Assembly (NCBI RefSeq): GCF_001445655.1
Contig: NZ_LNBE01000004.1
Span: 2,677,218-2,741,217 of the forward strand
Reading direction: 5' to 3'
Length of the DNA stretch: 64,000 nt
Source of the DNA: Streptomyces roseifaciens
Lineage (GTDB): Bacteria; Actinomycetota; Actinomycetes; Streptomycetales; Streptomycetaceae
Translations under genes and position numbers: made by a program
Shown here: positions 16,817 through 25,582 of the stretch, one piece after another
Layout of the letters: the number at the start of each line of letters is the position of its first letter
Position numbering within the stretch: position 1 is the stretch's first letter
The notes under the pieces: model-generated
What the model was told of the DNA's origin: nothing
Seen by the model: the letters and a program-made list of their open reading frames with translations, nothing else
The model's database searches: none

Positions 16817-18085
16817 GTGAAGCGAGGGCTCATAGCGGCGACGGGTGTCGCGGCCATGTTGGTGAGTGTTGCTGCCTGTGGGTCCAGCGACGGTGACAAG
16901 GGATCGGGTGACGGGGGCAAGGCCAAGAGCCTGACCGTCTGGTTCATGGATGGCTCGAACCCGCCGGGCTGGACCAAGTCCGTCCAGGCCGAGTTCGAAC
17001 AGAAGACCGGCGCCAAGCTGGACGTCCAGGTCCAGAAGTGGGACGGCATCCAGCAGAAGCTGACCACGGCCCTCTCCGAGTCCAGCCCGCCGGACGTGGT
17101 CGAGGTCGGCAACACCCAGACCCCCTCCTACGCGCAGACCGGTGGCCTCGCCGACCTCGGGGACCTGAAGAAGGAGATCGGCGCCGACTGGTCCGAGTCC
17201 CTCAACAAGCCCTCGGTCTTCGAGGGCAAGCAGTACGCCGCGCCGTGGTACGCCGCGAGCCGCGTCGTCATCTACAACAAGAAGGTCTGGGCCGACGCGG
17301 GCGTCACCGAGGTCCCCAAGACCCGCGCCGACTTCTTCAAGGCCCTGGAGGCCATCCAGAAGAAGGGCGAGGCGGAGCCGCTCTACCTGCCCGGCCAGAA
17401 CTGGTACTTCTTCGACGGCCTGACCATCGGCACCGGTGCGGACCTGGTGAAGAAGGACGGCAAGAAGTGGGTGTCCAACCTCGCCGACCCCAAGGTCGCC
17501 AAGGCCATGGAGATCTACAAGCAGTACCAGGCCTTCAGCAAGGCCCCCAAGGACAAGGACGAGGCCACCCCGCAGCAGGCCGACGTCTTCGCCAAAGGCA
17601 GGACCGGCGCCTTCATCGGCATGGGCTGGGAGGCGGGCACCGCCATCAAGGCCAACCCGGCCATCGAGAAGGACCTCGGCTACTTCACCATCCCCGGTGA
17701 GACGGCCGGCAAGCCCGAGGGCGTCTTCCTCGGCGGCTCCAACCTCGCCGTGGCCGCGGGCAGCAAGAAGCAGGAGCTCGCCAAGGAGTTCCTGAAGATC
17801 GCACTGTCCGACAAGAACGAGGGCGCGCTGGCCAAGGAGGTCGGCTCGATCCCCAACAAGGAGTCCCTGCTGGCGCAGGTGAAGGGCAACCCGGCCGCCG
17901 AGGCCGCGGCCCCGGCCGCCAAGGGCGGCGGCACCACCCCGCTGATCCCCGAGTGGGCCGCGGTGGAGAACGCCCCGAACCCGATCAAGGCGTACATGAC
18001 GGCCGTGCTCAACGGCAAGTCCCCCGAGGACGCCGCCAAGCAGGTCGAGGCGGACATCAACAAGCGCCTCAGCCAGAAGCAGTGA
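16817..18085 (+). CDS. dasA: Chitobiose/GlcNAc ABC transporter substrate-binding lipoprotein
   Basis: A 422-aa family-1 sugar-binding protein. Signal peptide with lipobox VAAC places the lipidated cysteine at residue 21; a short Gly/Ser/Lys linker follows. It captures (GlcNAc)2 and related sugars for the DasBC permease at the outer face of the membrane. The GTG start is preceded by TTGAGGAGAG. Expression should be set by the two dre sites just upstream. The identification rests on the dasR context plus the fold. Confidence 0.94.
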   Translation: MKRGLIAATGVAAMLVSVAACGSSDGDKGSGDGGKAKSLTVWFMDGSNPPGWTKSVQAEFEQKTGAKLDVQVQKWDGIQQKLTTALSESSPPDVVEVGNTQTPSYAQTGGLADLGDLKKEIGADWSESLNKPSVFEGKQYAAPWYAASRVVIYNKKVWADAGVTEVPKTRADFFKALEAIQKKGEAEPLYLPGQNWYFFDGLTIGTGADLVKKDGKKWVSNLADPKVAKAMEIYKQYQAFSKAPKDKDEATPQQADVFAKGRTGAFIGMGWEAGTAIKANPAIEKDLGYFTIPGETAGKPEGVFLGGSNLAVAAGSKKQELAKEFLKIALSDKNEGALAKEVGSIPNKESLLAQVKGNPAAEAAAPAAKGGGTTPLIPEWAAVENAPNPIKAYMTAVLNGKSPEDAAKQVEADINKRLSQKQ

Positions 18086-18091
18086 CCCGAC

Positions 18092-18132
18092 GGCCGGGCA
18101 GGGGGTCGTGAACCACGTCCCCCTGCCCGGCC
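18092..18132 (+). terminator. Strong hairpin between dasA and dasB
   Basis: A perfect 14-bp stem (GGCCGGGCAGGGGG with CCCCCTGCCCGGCC) and a 13-base loop, starting seven bases after the dasA stop. It probably stops or stabilises most transcripts after dasA, giving more binding protein than permease, as in many ABC sugar operons. Confidence 0.75.
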
Positions 18133-18177
18133 GCGCACCAAAGCAATACCGTTCGACAGGGGAGAAGGCGGACGACG

Positions 18178-19158
18178 ATGTCAGCGCAGATCGAAGAGGT
18201 GGCGGCCACCGGGCCCGCCTCCCGGACCGGCAAGGGCGCCGCCCCGCCGCCCCGCCGCGGACCCGGCCGGCTCGCCCGGGGCGCGCCGTATCTGCTGATC
18301 CTCCCCGCCGCCGCCGTCACGGTGCTGCTGCTCGGCTGGACGCTGCTGAAGAACGGCCTGCTGTCGTTCCAGAACCTCGGCCCGCGCCAGCTGATCCAGC
18401 ACCTCACCGAGTGGACCGGAACGGACAACTACGCCGAGCAGCTCGGAAGTTCCGAGTTCTGGGGCGTCACCGGGCGCTCGGTGGTCTTCACCCTCGCCAA
18501 CGTCGTCCTCATCATGGCGCTGGGCTGCTTCATCGGCCTGCTCCTCGCCCGCCTCGGCACCGCCCTGCGGCTGCTGCTCTCGGTCGGCCTCGTCCTCGCC
18601 TGGGCCATGCCCGTCGTGGCGGCGACCACCGTCTTCCAGTGGCTGTTCGACCAGCGCTTCGGCGTCGTCAACCACGTGCTGGACAAGCTCGGCTGGCACT
18701 CCATGGCCGGCTACAGCTGGACCAGCGGGCAGTTCTCCACCTTCTTCGTGATCACCGTGCTGATCGTCTGGCAGTCGGTGCCCTTCGTGGCCATCAACCT
18801 CTACGCGGCGACGACCACGATCCCCAAGGAGCTCTACGAGGCGGCCGCGCTGGACGGCGCGAACGCCCGGAAGCAGTTCACCTCGGTGACCTTCCCCTTC
18901 CTCAAGCCCTTCTTCCTGGCCACGACGTTCCTCGAAGTCATCTGGATCTTCAAGTCGTTCACCCAGGTGTTTGCGATCAATGAGGGCGGGCCGGACCGGC
19001 TCACGGAGACCCTGCCCGTCTACGCCTTCCAGGAAGGCTTCGGCAGCCAGCACTTCGGGATGGGCGCCGCCATCTCCATCCTGACCATCGTGATCCTGCT
19101 GGCCCTGACGGCGTACTACCTGCGCCTGGTGCTCAAGCAAGAGGAGGACGAGCTGTGA
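18178..19158 (+). CDS. dasB: ABC sugar permease, first membrane subunit
   Basis: A 326-aa MalF-type permease with about six membrane helices. The EAA loop, which contacts the ATPase, reads YEAAALDGANARKQF in the second half. It forms the channel with DasC for import of chitobiose-type sugars delivered by DasA. There is no ATPase gene here; Streptomyces das transporters borrow the shared MsiK ATPase. The stop overlaps the dasC start as GTGA. Confidence 0.94.
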   Translation: MSAQIEEVAATGPASRTGKGAAPPPRRGPGRLARGAPYLLILPAAAVTVLLLGWTLLKNGLLSFQNLGPRQLIQHLTEWTGTDNYAEQLGSSEFWGVTGRSVVFTLANVVLIMALGCFIGLLLARLGTALRLLLSVGLVLAWAMPVVAATTVFQWLFDQRFGVVNHVLDKLGWHSMAGYSWTSGQFSTFFVITVLIVWQSVPFVAINLYAATTTIPKELYEAAALDGANARKQFTSVTFPFLKPFFLATTFLEVIWIFKSFTQVFAINEGGPDRLTETLPVYAFQEGFGSQHFGMGAAISILTIVILLALTAYYLRLVLKQEEDEL

Positions 19159-19985
19159 GGCGATCGACCCTGGGCCGGATCTGGCCGGGAGCGACCGCGG
19201 TCGTTCTCTTCCTCGCGTTCGTGTTCCCCGTCTACTGGATGTTCAGCACGGCCTTCAAGGCCAACAAGGACATCGTCAGCGAGGACCCCGTCTGGTTCCC
19301 GGCCAGCCCCACCTTCGAGCACTTCGAGCGGGCGGTGGAGGCGGACGGCTTCTGGACGCTGGTGCGCAACTCCTTCACCGTCACCCTCGTCGCCGTCGCA
19401 CTGTCGCTGGTGATCGCCCTGTTCGCCTCGTTCGCCGTCGCGCGGATGCGGTTCAAGGGGCGCAAGAGCTTCATCCTGGTGATGATGATGGCCCAGATGG
19501 CCCCCTGGGAGGTCATGGCCCTCGCGTACTACATCATCGTGAGGGACGCGGAGATGCTGAACAGCCTCGTGCCGCTGATCGCCATCTACACCGTCATGGT
19601 GCTCCCCTTCACCGTCCTGACGCTGCGCGGCTACGTCGCCGCCGTGCCCAAGGAGCTGGAGGAGTCCGCCATGGTCGACGGGTGCACCCGCACCCAGGCG
19701 TTCATCAAGGTGATCTTCCCGCTGCTGGCGCCGGGCCTGATGGCCACCTCGCTCTTCGGCTTCATCACCGTCTGGAACGAGTTCCCTTACGTCCTGATCC
19801 TCAACAAGGACGCCTCGGCCCAGACCCTCCCCGTGTGGCTCACCGGATTCCGCACGGCGTTCGGCGACGACTGGGGCGCCACCATGGCCGCCTCCTCGCT
19901 CTTCGCCGTGCCCATCCTGATCCTCTTCGTCATCCTCCAGCGCAAGGCCGTCGGCGGCCTCACCTCCGGCGCAGTGAAGGGTTAG
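19155..19985 (+). CDS. dasC: ABC sugar permease, second membrane subunit
   Basis: A 276-aa MalG-type permease with six predicted helices and the EAA loop LEESAMVDGCTRTQAF. Its GTG start overlaps the dasB stop, so both subunits are made in step. Works with DasA, DasB and an outside ATPase (MsiK in this genus). Confidence 0.94.
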   Translation: MRRSTLGRIWPGATAVVLFLAFVFPVYWMFSTAFKANKDIVSEDPVWFPASPTFEHFERAVEADGFWTLVRNSFTVTLVAVALSLVIALFASFAVARMRFKGRKSFILVMMMAQMAPWEVMALAYYIIVRDAEMLNSLVPLIAIYTVMVLPFTVLTLRGYVAAVPKELEESAMVDGCTRTQAFIKVIFPLLAPGLMATSLFGFITVWNEFPYVLILNKDASAQTLPVWLTGFRTAFGDDWGATMAASSLFAVPILILFVILQRKAVGGLTSGAVKG

Positions 19986-19998
19986 GGGCCCACTTTTC

Positions 19999-21501
19999 AT
20001 GGACACGGACATGGACACGCTCACGCGCAACGCCCTCACCGTCCTGCAGCCCGGCTTCACCGGCACCGCCGCCCCGGCGTGGCTGCTGCGCCGGCTCGGC
20101 GAAGGGCTTGCCTCCGTCGGCCTCTTCGGCCGCAATATCACCTCTCCCGAGCAGCTCTCCAAGCTCACCGCACAGCTGCGCGCCGAGTGCGACGACGTGC
20201 TCGTCGCGATCGACGAGGAGGGCGGTGACGTCACCCGGCTGGAGGTGCGCACCGGCTCCTCCTTCCCCGGCAACCTCGCCCTCGGCGCCGTCGACGACAC
20301 CGGGCTGACCCGGGCCGTGGCCCGGGAGCTGGGCCGCCGGCTCGCCGCCTGCGGCGTCAACCTCAACTGGGCGCCGTCCGCCGACGTCAACTCCGACCCG
20401 GACAACCCGGTCATCGGCGTCCGGTCCTTCGGCGCCGACCCGCAGCTCGTCGCCCGGCACACCGCCGCCTACGTCGAGGGCCTGCAGTCCGCGGGCGTCG
20501 CCGCCTGCACCAAGCACTTCCCCGGGCACGGCGACACGGCCGTCGACTCCCACCACGACATGCCGCGCATCGACGCGGACCTCGCCACGCTGCGGGCGCG
20601 CGAACTGGTGCCCTTCCACGCTGCGGTCGCCGCCGGCACCAAGGCCGTCATGAGCGCGCACATCCTGCTGCCCGCGCTCGACGCGGACCTGCCGGCGACG
20701 CTCAGCCCCGCCGCCCTGCACGGGCTGCTGCGCGCGCCCGTCGCCGACGGGGGCCTCGGCTTCGACGGCCTGATCGTCACCGACGGCATGGAGATGCGGG
20801 CCATCGCCGGCACCCACGGGATCGAGCGCGGCAGCGTGCTGGCCATCGCCGCCGGCGCCGACGCCATCTGCGTGGGCGGCGGACTGGCCGACGAGGACAC
20901 CGTGCTGCGGCTGCGCGACGCGCTCGTCGCGGCCGTACGCGCCGGCGAGCTGCAGGAGGAGCGGCTCGCCGACGCCGCGGCACGGGTGCGCGCCCTGGCG
21001 CGCTGGACCTCGGGGGCGGGTGCGGCCGAGGAGGGGAACGCGCCTGCCCCCGAGGTGGGGCTGACCGCGGCGCGGCGCGCCCTGCGGGTGACCGCCTCGC
21101 CCGCGCACGAGCCCCTCGCCGGGCCCGCCTACGTGGCCGCGTTCACCCCGCTGGCGAACATCGCCGTCGGTGACGAGACCCCCTGGGGCGTCGGCGCCGA
21201 ACTGGCCCGGCTGCTGCCCGGCACGGAGACCGGCACCTACGGCCACGACGCGGCCCGTGCCTCCGACGTGCTGGAGGCCGCGGGCGGACGGCGGATCGTC
21301 GCCGTCGTACGGGACGCGCACCGGCACGGGTGGATGGCGGAGGCCCTGGACGCGCTGCTCGCGGAGCGGCCGGACACGGTCGTGGTGGAGATGGGCCTGA
21401 ACGAGGCTCCCGCGCGCGGCGGTCTGCACATCGCCACGCACGGCGCGGCGCGCGTGTGCGGCGCCGCCGCCGCGGAGGTCATCGCGGGGACGGAAGGCTG
21501 A
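19999..21501 (+). CDS. dasD: Glycoside hydrolase family 3 beta-N-acetylglucosaminidase
   Basis: A 500-aa GH3 enzyme without a signal peptide, so it acts in the cytoplasm on imported GlcNAc oligomers. The GH3 NagZ-type catalytic loop KHFPGHGDTAVDSH is at residues 172-185 (the His-Asp dyad typical of N-acetylglucosaminidases), and the nucleophile D262 sits in IVTDGMEM. It starts 13 bases after dasC and is surely cotranscribed. The C-terminal ~150 residues are an extra, less conserved domain. Confidence 0.92.
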   Translation: MDTDMDTLTRNALTVLQPGFTGTAAPAWLLRRLGEGLASVGLFGRNITSPEQLSKLTAQLRAECDDVLVAIDEEGGDVTRLEVRTGSSFPGNLALGAVDDTGLTRAVARELGRRLAACGVNLNWAPSADVNSDPDNPVIGVRSFGADPQLVARHTAAYVEGLQSAGVAACTKHFPGHGDTAVDSHHDMPRIDADLATLRARELVPFHAAVAAGTKAVMSAHILLPALDADLPATLSPAALHGLLRAPVADGGLGFDGLIVTDGMEMRAIAGTHGIERGSVLAIAAGADAICVGGGLADEDTVLRLRDALVAAVRAGELQEERLADAAARVRALARWTSGAGAAEEGNAPAPEVGLTAARRALRVTASPAHEPLAGPAYVAAFTPLANIAVGDETPWGVGAELARLLPGTETGTYGHDAARASDVLEAAGGRRIVAVVRDAHRHGWMAEALDALLAERPDTVVVEMGLNEAPARGGLHIATHGAARVCGAAAAEVIAGTEG

Positions 21502-21509
21502 CGGCCGTC

Positions 21510-21563
21510 CCGGAAAACACCGGAGGGGAGCAGGCGCCGCCTGCTCCCCTCCGGCGTTTCCGG
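21510..21563. terminator. Bidirectional terminator between dasD and nagB
   Basis: A very long stem: the sequence from CCGGAAAACACCGGAGGGG pairs with CCCCTCCGGCGTTTCCGG around a GCAGGCG-CC-GCCTGC tip. It serves both convergent genes. Confidence 0.9.
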
Positions 21564-21571
21564 ACGTACGG

Positions 21572-22357
21572 CTACAGCCCCTGCCAGGCCGGCTTCGCCG
21601 CATACGTGGCGCGGAAGTAGTCCGCCAGCTTCAGCTTGGACGCGGCCGCCTCGTCGACGACGACCGTCGCGTGGGGGTGGAGCTGCAGCGCCGAGGCCGG
21701 GACCAGGGCCGAGACCGGGCCCTCGACGGACGCCGCCACGGCGTCCGCCTTGCCCTCGCCGGTGGCCAGCAGCACCAGGTGGCGGGCCTCCAGGATGGTG
21801 CCGATGCCCTGGGTGATGACGTGGTGGGGCACCTGGTCGATGTCGCCGTCGAAGAAGCGCGCGTTGTCGACGCGGGTCTGCTCGGTCAGCGTCTTGATCC
21901 GGGTGCGGGAGGCCAGGGAGGAGCACGGCTCGTTGAAGCCGATGTGCCCGTCGGTGCCGATGCCCAGCAGCTGGAGGTCCACCCCGCCGGCCGCGGGCAG
22001 CGCGCGGTCGTACTCCTCGCAGGCGGCCTGGACGTCCTCGGCGGTGCCGTCGGGGCCCATGAAGGACGCCTCGGTCAGGCCGAGCGGCTCGACGACCTCG
22101 CGCAGCACCACCGAGCGGTAGGACTCGGGGTGGTCGGCGGGCAGGCCGACGTACTCGTCGAGCTGGCAGACGCGGGCGCGCGAGGCGTCCACCGCACCGG
22201 AGCGGACCTTGGCGGAGAGGGCCTCGTAGACGGGCAGCGGCGTCGAGCCGGTGGCCACGCCGAGCAGAGCGTCGGGCTTGCGGCGCAGGAGGGCGGCCAT
22301 GGCCTCCGCGATGAGTTCGCCGCCTGCCTTGGCGTCCGGGACGATGACAACTTCCAC
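21572..22357 (-). CDS. nagB: Glucosamine-6-phosphate deaminase
   Basis: Converts GlcN-6-P to fructose-6-P plus ammonia, feeding imported aminosugars into glycolysis. The 261-aa protein shows the family marks ATGSTPLPVYEAL, QLDEYVGL and GIGTDGHIGFNEP (active-site Asp and His). The GTG at 22357 (protein begins MEVVIVPDAKAGGEL) matches known Streptomyces NagB; the open frame continues upstream but that DNA contains the promoter and a dre site. Confidence 0.95.
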   Translation of the reverse strand: MEVVIVPDAKAGGELIAEAMAALLRRKPDALLGVATGSTPLPVYEALSAKVRSGAVDASRARVCQLDEYVGLPADHPESYRSVVLREVVEPLGLTEASFMGPDGTAEDVQAACEEYDRALPAAGGVDLQLLGIGTDGHIGFNEPCSSLASRTRIKTLTEQTRVDNARFFDGDIDQVPHHVITQGIGTILEARHLVLLATGEGKADAVAASVEGPVSALVPASALQLHPHATVVVDEAAASKLKLADYFRATYAAKPAWQGL

Positions 22358-22394
22358 GCTGGGGCCTGCCGATCTTAAGGAGTGGAGCGGATCG

Positions 22395-22410
22395 TGTGGT
22401 ATAGACCAAT
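22395..22410. promoter_or_regulatory. DasR-responsive element upstream of nagB
   Basis: TGTGGTATAGACCAAT carries TGGTATAGACCA, one base off the TGGTCTAGACCA core. It lies 38 bases before the nagB start in the divergent gap with the SIS-domain gene, so DasR may control both. Confidence 0.85.
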
Positions 22411-22562
22411 CTAACAGAGGGATGTGCAAGGGGGAGCCTCCCCGAGCCCGCATCCGGCTGGCGGGCGCGGCCCGCCCCGTGGTCGACTGAGAGGGTCCCG
22501 GCGCCGCGCGGCGGGCCGCCGGACCGCGACCCCCGCAGCCCTCGCCCGGGAGGTAACCGGAC

Positions 22563-23642
22563 ATGAGCGTCTCGACCCCCGCCCACCACAGCGAGCAGCC
22601 GGGCGGGATCATGTCCGGCGAGATGGCGGAGCAGCCGGCCGTCCTGCGCCGCATCCTCGACGACGGCGCCCCCGCCATCGCAGAGACCGCCCGGGTCATC
22701 GCCGCCCGCCGGCCGCGCTTCGTGCTCCTCACCGCCCGGGGCACCTCCGACAACGCCGCCCTCTACGCCAAGTACCTCCTCGAAGTGCAGCTCGGGAAGC
22801 CCTGCGGCCTGACCTCCATGTCGACCATCACGACCTACGGCGCCCGGCCCGACCTGACGGACGTGCTCGCCGTGACGGTCAGCCAGTCCGGCGGCTCCCC
22901 GGATCTCGTCGCCTCCACCGAGGCCGCCCGCGCGGCCGGGGCGATCACCCTCGCGGTGACCAACAACGCCGACTCCCCGCTCGCCGCCGTCTCCGAGCAC
23001 CACATCGGCATCCTGGCCGGCCCCGAGCGCGCCCTGCCCGCCACCAAGACCTACACCGCCTCCCTCCTGACCCTGTATCTCTTCGTCCAGGGCCTGCGCC
23101 CCGGCGGGGGAGACGGCACGGCCGCGGCCCGGGCGCTGCCGGGCCTCGCCCAGCGCATCCTCGACCGCGGCGCCGAGGTCAGACAGCTCGCCGCCCGCTA
23201 CCGCTTCGCCGAGCGGATGGTCCTCACCTCCCGCGGCTACGGCTACCCGACCGCCAAGGAGGCGGCGCTGAAGCTGATGGAGACCAGCTACATCCCCGCT
23301 CTGTCCTACTCGGGCGCCGATCTGCTGCACGGCCCGCTCGCCATGGTCGACAACATCTCGCCCGTCATCGCCATCGTCACCGAGGGCCGCGGCGGCGCGG
23401 CCCTGCAGCCGGTGCTCGAACGGCTGCGCGGCCGGGGCGCGGACCTCATGATCGTCGGCACCGAGGCGGAGGTGGCCCGGGCGACGACCGGATTCGCCCT
23501 CCCCACGGCCGGCGTGCCCGAGGAGCTGCAGCCCGTCCTCGAGATCCTGCCGCTGCAGATGCTGGCCTACGAGATCACCATCGCCCGCGGCCAGGACCCG
23601 GACGCACCTCGCGCCCTGGCCAAGGTCACCGAGACGCACTGA
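22563..23642 (+). CDS. SIS-domain aminosugar isomerase/deaminase-like protein
   Basis: A 359-aa protein with two SIS (sugar isomerase) domains like the C-terminal half of GlmS but no glutaminase domain. Marks: LTARGTSDNAALYAKY, SQSGGSPDLVA, and an ending LAKVTETH close to the GlmS-type KSVTVE tail. Such stand-alone proteins include GlcN-6-P deaminase type II and the Streptomyces GlcNAc-6-P dehydratase NagS; which applies here is not decidable by eye. AGGTAACC precedes the ATG. It shares a dre-bearing gap with nagB, supporting a role in aminosugar catabolism. Confidence 0.85.
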   Translation: MSVSTPAHHSEQPGGIMSGEMAEQPAVLRRILDDGAPAIAETARVIAARRPRFVLLTARGTSDNAALYAKYLLEVQLGKPCGLTSMSTITTYGARPDLTDVLAVTVSQSGGSPDLVASTEAARAAGAITLAVTNNADSPLAAVSEHHIGILAGPERALPATKTYTASLLTLYLFVQGLRPGGGDGTAAARALPGLAQRILDRGAEVRQLAARYRFAERMVLTSRGYGYPTAKEAALKLMETSYIPALSYSGADLLHGPLAMVDNISPVIAIVTEGRGGAALQPVLERLRGRGADLMIVGTEAEVARATTGFALPTAGVPEELQPVLEILPLQMLAYEITIARGQDPDAPRALAKVTETH

Positions 23643-23717
23643 CCGGACACCGCCCCGGCGGCCGCGGCCCCCCGTCCCGCGGCCGCCGCCCGGCGGGTGT
23701 CACAGCAGCGCCGGGCA

Positions 23718-24473
23718 TCAGAGCAGCGCGCCGCCCGTGGCGTCTATCCACTGCCCCGTCACCCACCGGCTGTCGTCCGAGGCGAGGAAGGCCACGATGT
23801 CGGCGACATCGCGCGGCTCGCCCACCCGGTTGAAGGGGGACATGGCGGCGACGCCCGTCCGCACCTCCGCGCCGCTGTTCAGCCAGGCGGCGTTCATGTC
23901 GGTGTCGATCACGCCCGGCGCCACGGCGTTGACGGTGATGCCGCGCTCGCCCAGCTGCTTGGCCAGCACCGAGGTGAAGGCGTCCACCGCGCCCTTCGTC
24001 ATCGTGTAGGCGATCAGCTGGGGCATCGCCGCGCCGTGGGTCAGCCCCGTGGAGACGTTGACGATGCGCCCGCCGTCGCGCAGGCGGTCCAGGCCGAGGC
24101 GGGTGATGAAGAACGGCGCCTTCGTATTGACCGCGAAGACCCGGTCGAAGTCCTCCTCGGTGACCTCGCCGATCGGCACCCGCACGCCGTCGGTGCCCGC
24201 GTTGTTCACCAGGATGTCCAGGCCGTCCGCCCGCTCGTCGAAAGCGGCCCACAGGGCCTCGGCGTCCCCCGCCGCCCCCAGCTCCGCCCGGATCGCGAAG
24301 GCCTCGCCGCCCGCCGCCTCGATCGCCTTCACCGTCTGCTCGGCGGAGGCGGCATCCCGCCCGTAGTGCACGGCGACGCGGGCCCCCTCCCCGGCCAGCC
24401 GCTCCGAGATGCCCCGCCCGATGCCCCGGCTGCCGCCCGTGACCAGTGCCGTCCTGCCCGTGAGCGTGCCCAT
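23718..24473 (-). CDS. Short-chain dehydrogenase/reductase (SDR)
   Basis: A 251-aa classical SDR: TGGSRGIGRG (nucleotide binding, near residue 13), NNAG, catalytic Ser in VSTG, and YTMTK (catalytic Tyr and Lys), ending in GQWIDATGGALL. It reduces or oxidises an unknown carbonyl with NAD(P)H. It is divergent from a TetR gene with shared operators, so it is very likely the target of that repressor. SDR-TetR pairs like this often respond to electrophiles or xenobiotics. Confidence 0.9.
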   Translation of the reverse strand: MGTLTGRTALVTGGSRGIGRGISERLAGEGARVAVHYGRDAASAEQTVKAIEAAGGEAFAIRAELGAAGDAEALWAAFDERADGLDILVNNAGTDGVRVPIGEVTEEDFDRVFAVNTKAPFFITRLGLDRLRDGGRIVNVSTGLTHGAAMPQLIAYTMTKGAVDAFTSVLAKQLGERGITVNAVAPGVIDTDMNAAWLNSGAEVRTGVAAMSPFNRVGEPRDVADIVAFLASDDSRWVTGQWIDATGGALL

Positions 24474-24492
24474 GGCCGCGCCCCCCTCTTTC

Positions 24493-24548
24493 TTTAGTGA
24501 GTGCTACAGAAAGAACGTAGCACAGGTTTTTTAGCGAGCGCTATAGAA
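24493..24548. promoter_or_regulatory. Paired TetR operators between the SDR and TetR genes
   Basis: Two copies of TTTAGYGAGYGCTAYAGAA (24493-24511 and 24530-24548), 37 bases apart start to start. Each contains a TAGYG-AG-YGCTA palindrome; the second is perfect (TAGCGAGCGCTA). They cover the divergent promoters and reach the start of the TetR gene, as expected for an autoregulated TetR repressor. Confidence 0.85.
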
Positions 24549-24556
24549 TGGGGGTC

Positions 24557-25207
24557 ATGGCGACCAAACAGCGGGGCAGGCCTCGGTCCTTCGACCGCGA
24601 GACGGCCCTGGAGCAGGCGATGAAGGCCTTCTGGGAGCACGGCTACGAGGCCGTCTCCATCTCCGACCTGACCCGCGCCATGAACATCAAGGCGCCCAGC
24701 CTCTACGCGGCGTTCGGCGACAAGCGCAGCCTGTTCGAGGAGGCGATCGAGGCCTACGTGCGCAACTACGGCGTCTTCACGGCGAAGGCCCTGGCCGAGG
24801 CGCCGACCGCCCGCAGCGCGGCGGACCGCCTCCTGCACGAGGCCGCGGTGGCCCACACCCTTCCCGGCCTGCCGCGCGGCTGCATGATCATCAGTGCGGC
24901 CACGAACTGCACCGAGCAGTCCGCCGAGGTGGTCGCGGCGCTCCAGGAGCGGCGCAACAAGGGCGTCGCGTTCATCGAGAGCCGCATCGCCGCCGACGTC
25001 GCCGCGGGAGTCCTGTCGGCGGACACCGACGCGCACGCCCTCGCCGTCTATACGAGTGCCGTTCTGCAGGGCATGTCGCAGCAGGCGCGGGACGGCGCGG
25101 ACCGCGCCACCCTGGAGGCGGTCGCCGACGTCGCGATGCAGGCGTGGCCGCAGGAGCGGGCGGGGGAGACGGGCCCCGGAGAGGTCACTTCGGGCCGCGG
25201 CGCCTGA
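24557..25207 (+). CDS. TetR-family transcriptional repressor
   Basis: A 216-aa protein: N-terminal helix-turn-helix (ISDLTRAMNIKAPSLYAAFG, about residues 37-56) and an all-helical ligand domain with a conserved GCMI motif (GLPRGCMIISAATN). This subfamily resembles the YcdC/ComR-like TetR group. Start choice is between ATG 24548, which lies inside the second operator, and ATG 24557; I use the latter. It should repress the divergent SDR gene and itself. Confidence 0.9.
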   Translation: MATKQRGRPRSFDRETALEQAMKAFWEHGYEAVSISDLTRAMNIKAPSLYAAFGDKRSLFEEAIEAYVRNYGVFTAKALAEAPTARSAADRLLHEAAVAHTLPGLPRGCMIISAATNCTEQSAEVVAALQERRNKGVAFIESRIAADVAAGVLSADTDAHALAVYTSAVLQGMSQQARDGADRATLEAVADVAMQAWPQERAGETGPGEVTSGRGA

Positions 25208-25582
25208 CCGGGACCCTCGACCCGGCCGGCACCGCAGCCCGGAGCCGGATCGGCCCGCCGGGATGCGGGGTGTGCGGGCCCCGCGGCCGGAGTGGGCCGA
25301 CTGGAGGCCGTGGCGCGATCAGGGCAGAGAGCGCCGGGCCTCGCTCCGCCCTCCTGTGCGGGGAAGGCGGAAACTTTGCTCGCTCATTGTGGACTAGACC
25401 ATTCTCGTCTGTCCATGGTTTCTCCCGCCCGGGTTTCCCCGGGTAGCCGCCGCGGTCCGCGCGGCCCCTCGGCCCGTCCGCACCGGGGCCCACGGCAGGC
25501 CCGCGCCGCGCCCGGGACAGGGCTCACGGCGGGCCCCGGCCGCCCCGGGATGGGCGTCCCGGCCCCGGGTAGGCTCACCACT
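25208..25582 (+). promoter_or_regulatory. Regulatory gap with a DasR-like site and the kinase promoter
   Basis: 375 bases without a gene. At 25388-25403 lies TGTGGACTAGACCATT, whose core TGGACTAGACCA differs from the dre core TGGTCTAGACCA in one position. A -10 box TAGGCT (25570-25575) sits seven bases before the GTG of the kinase gene, so the message is probably leaderless. If the dre-like site is bound, it lies about 180 bases upstream of that promoter. Confidence 0.65.
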
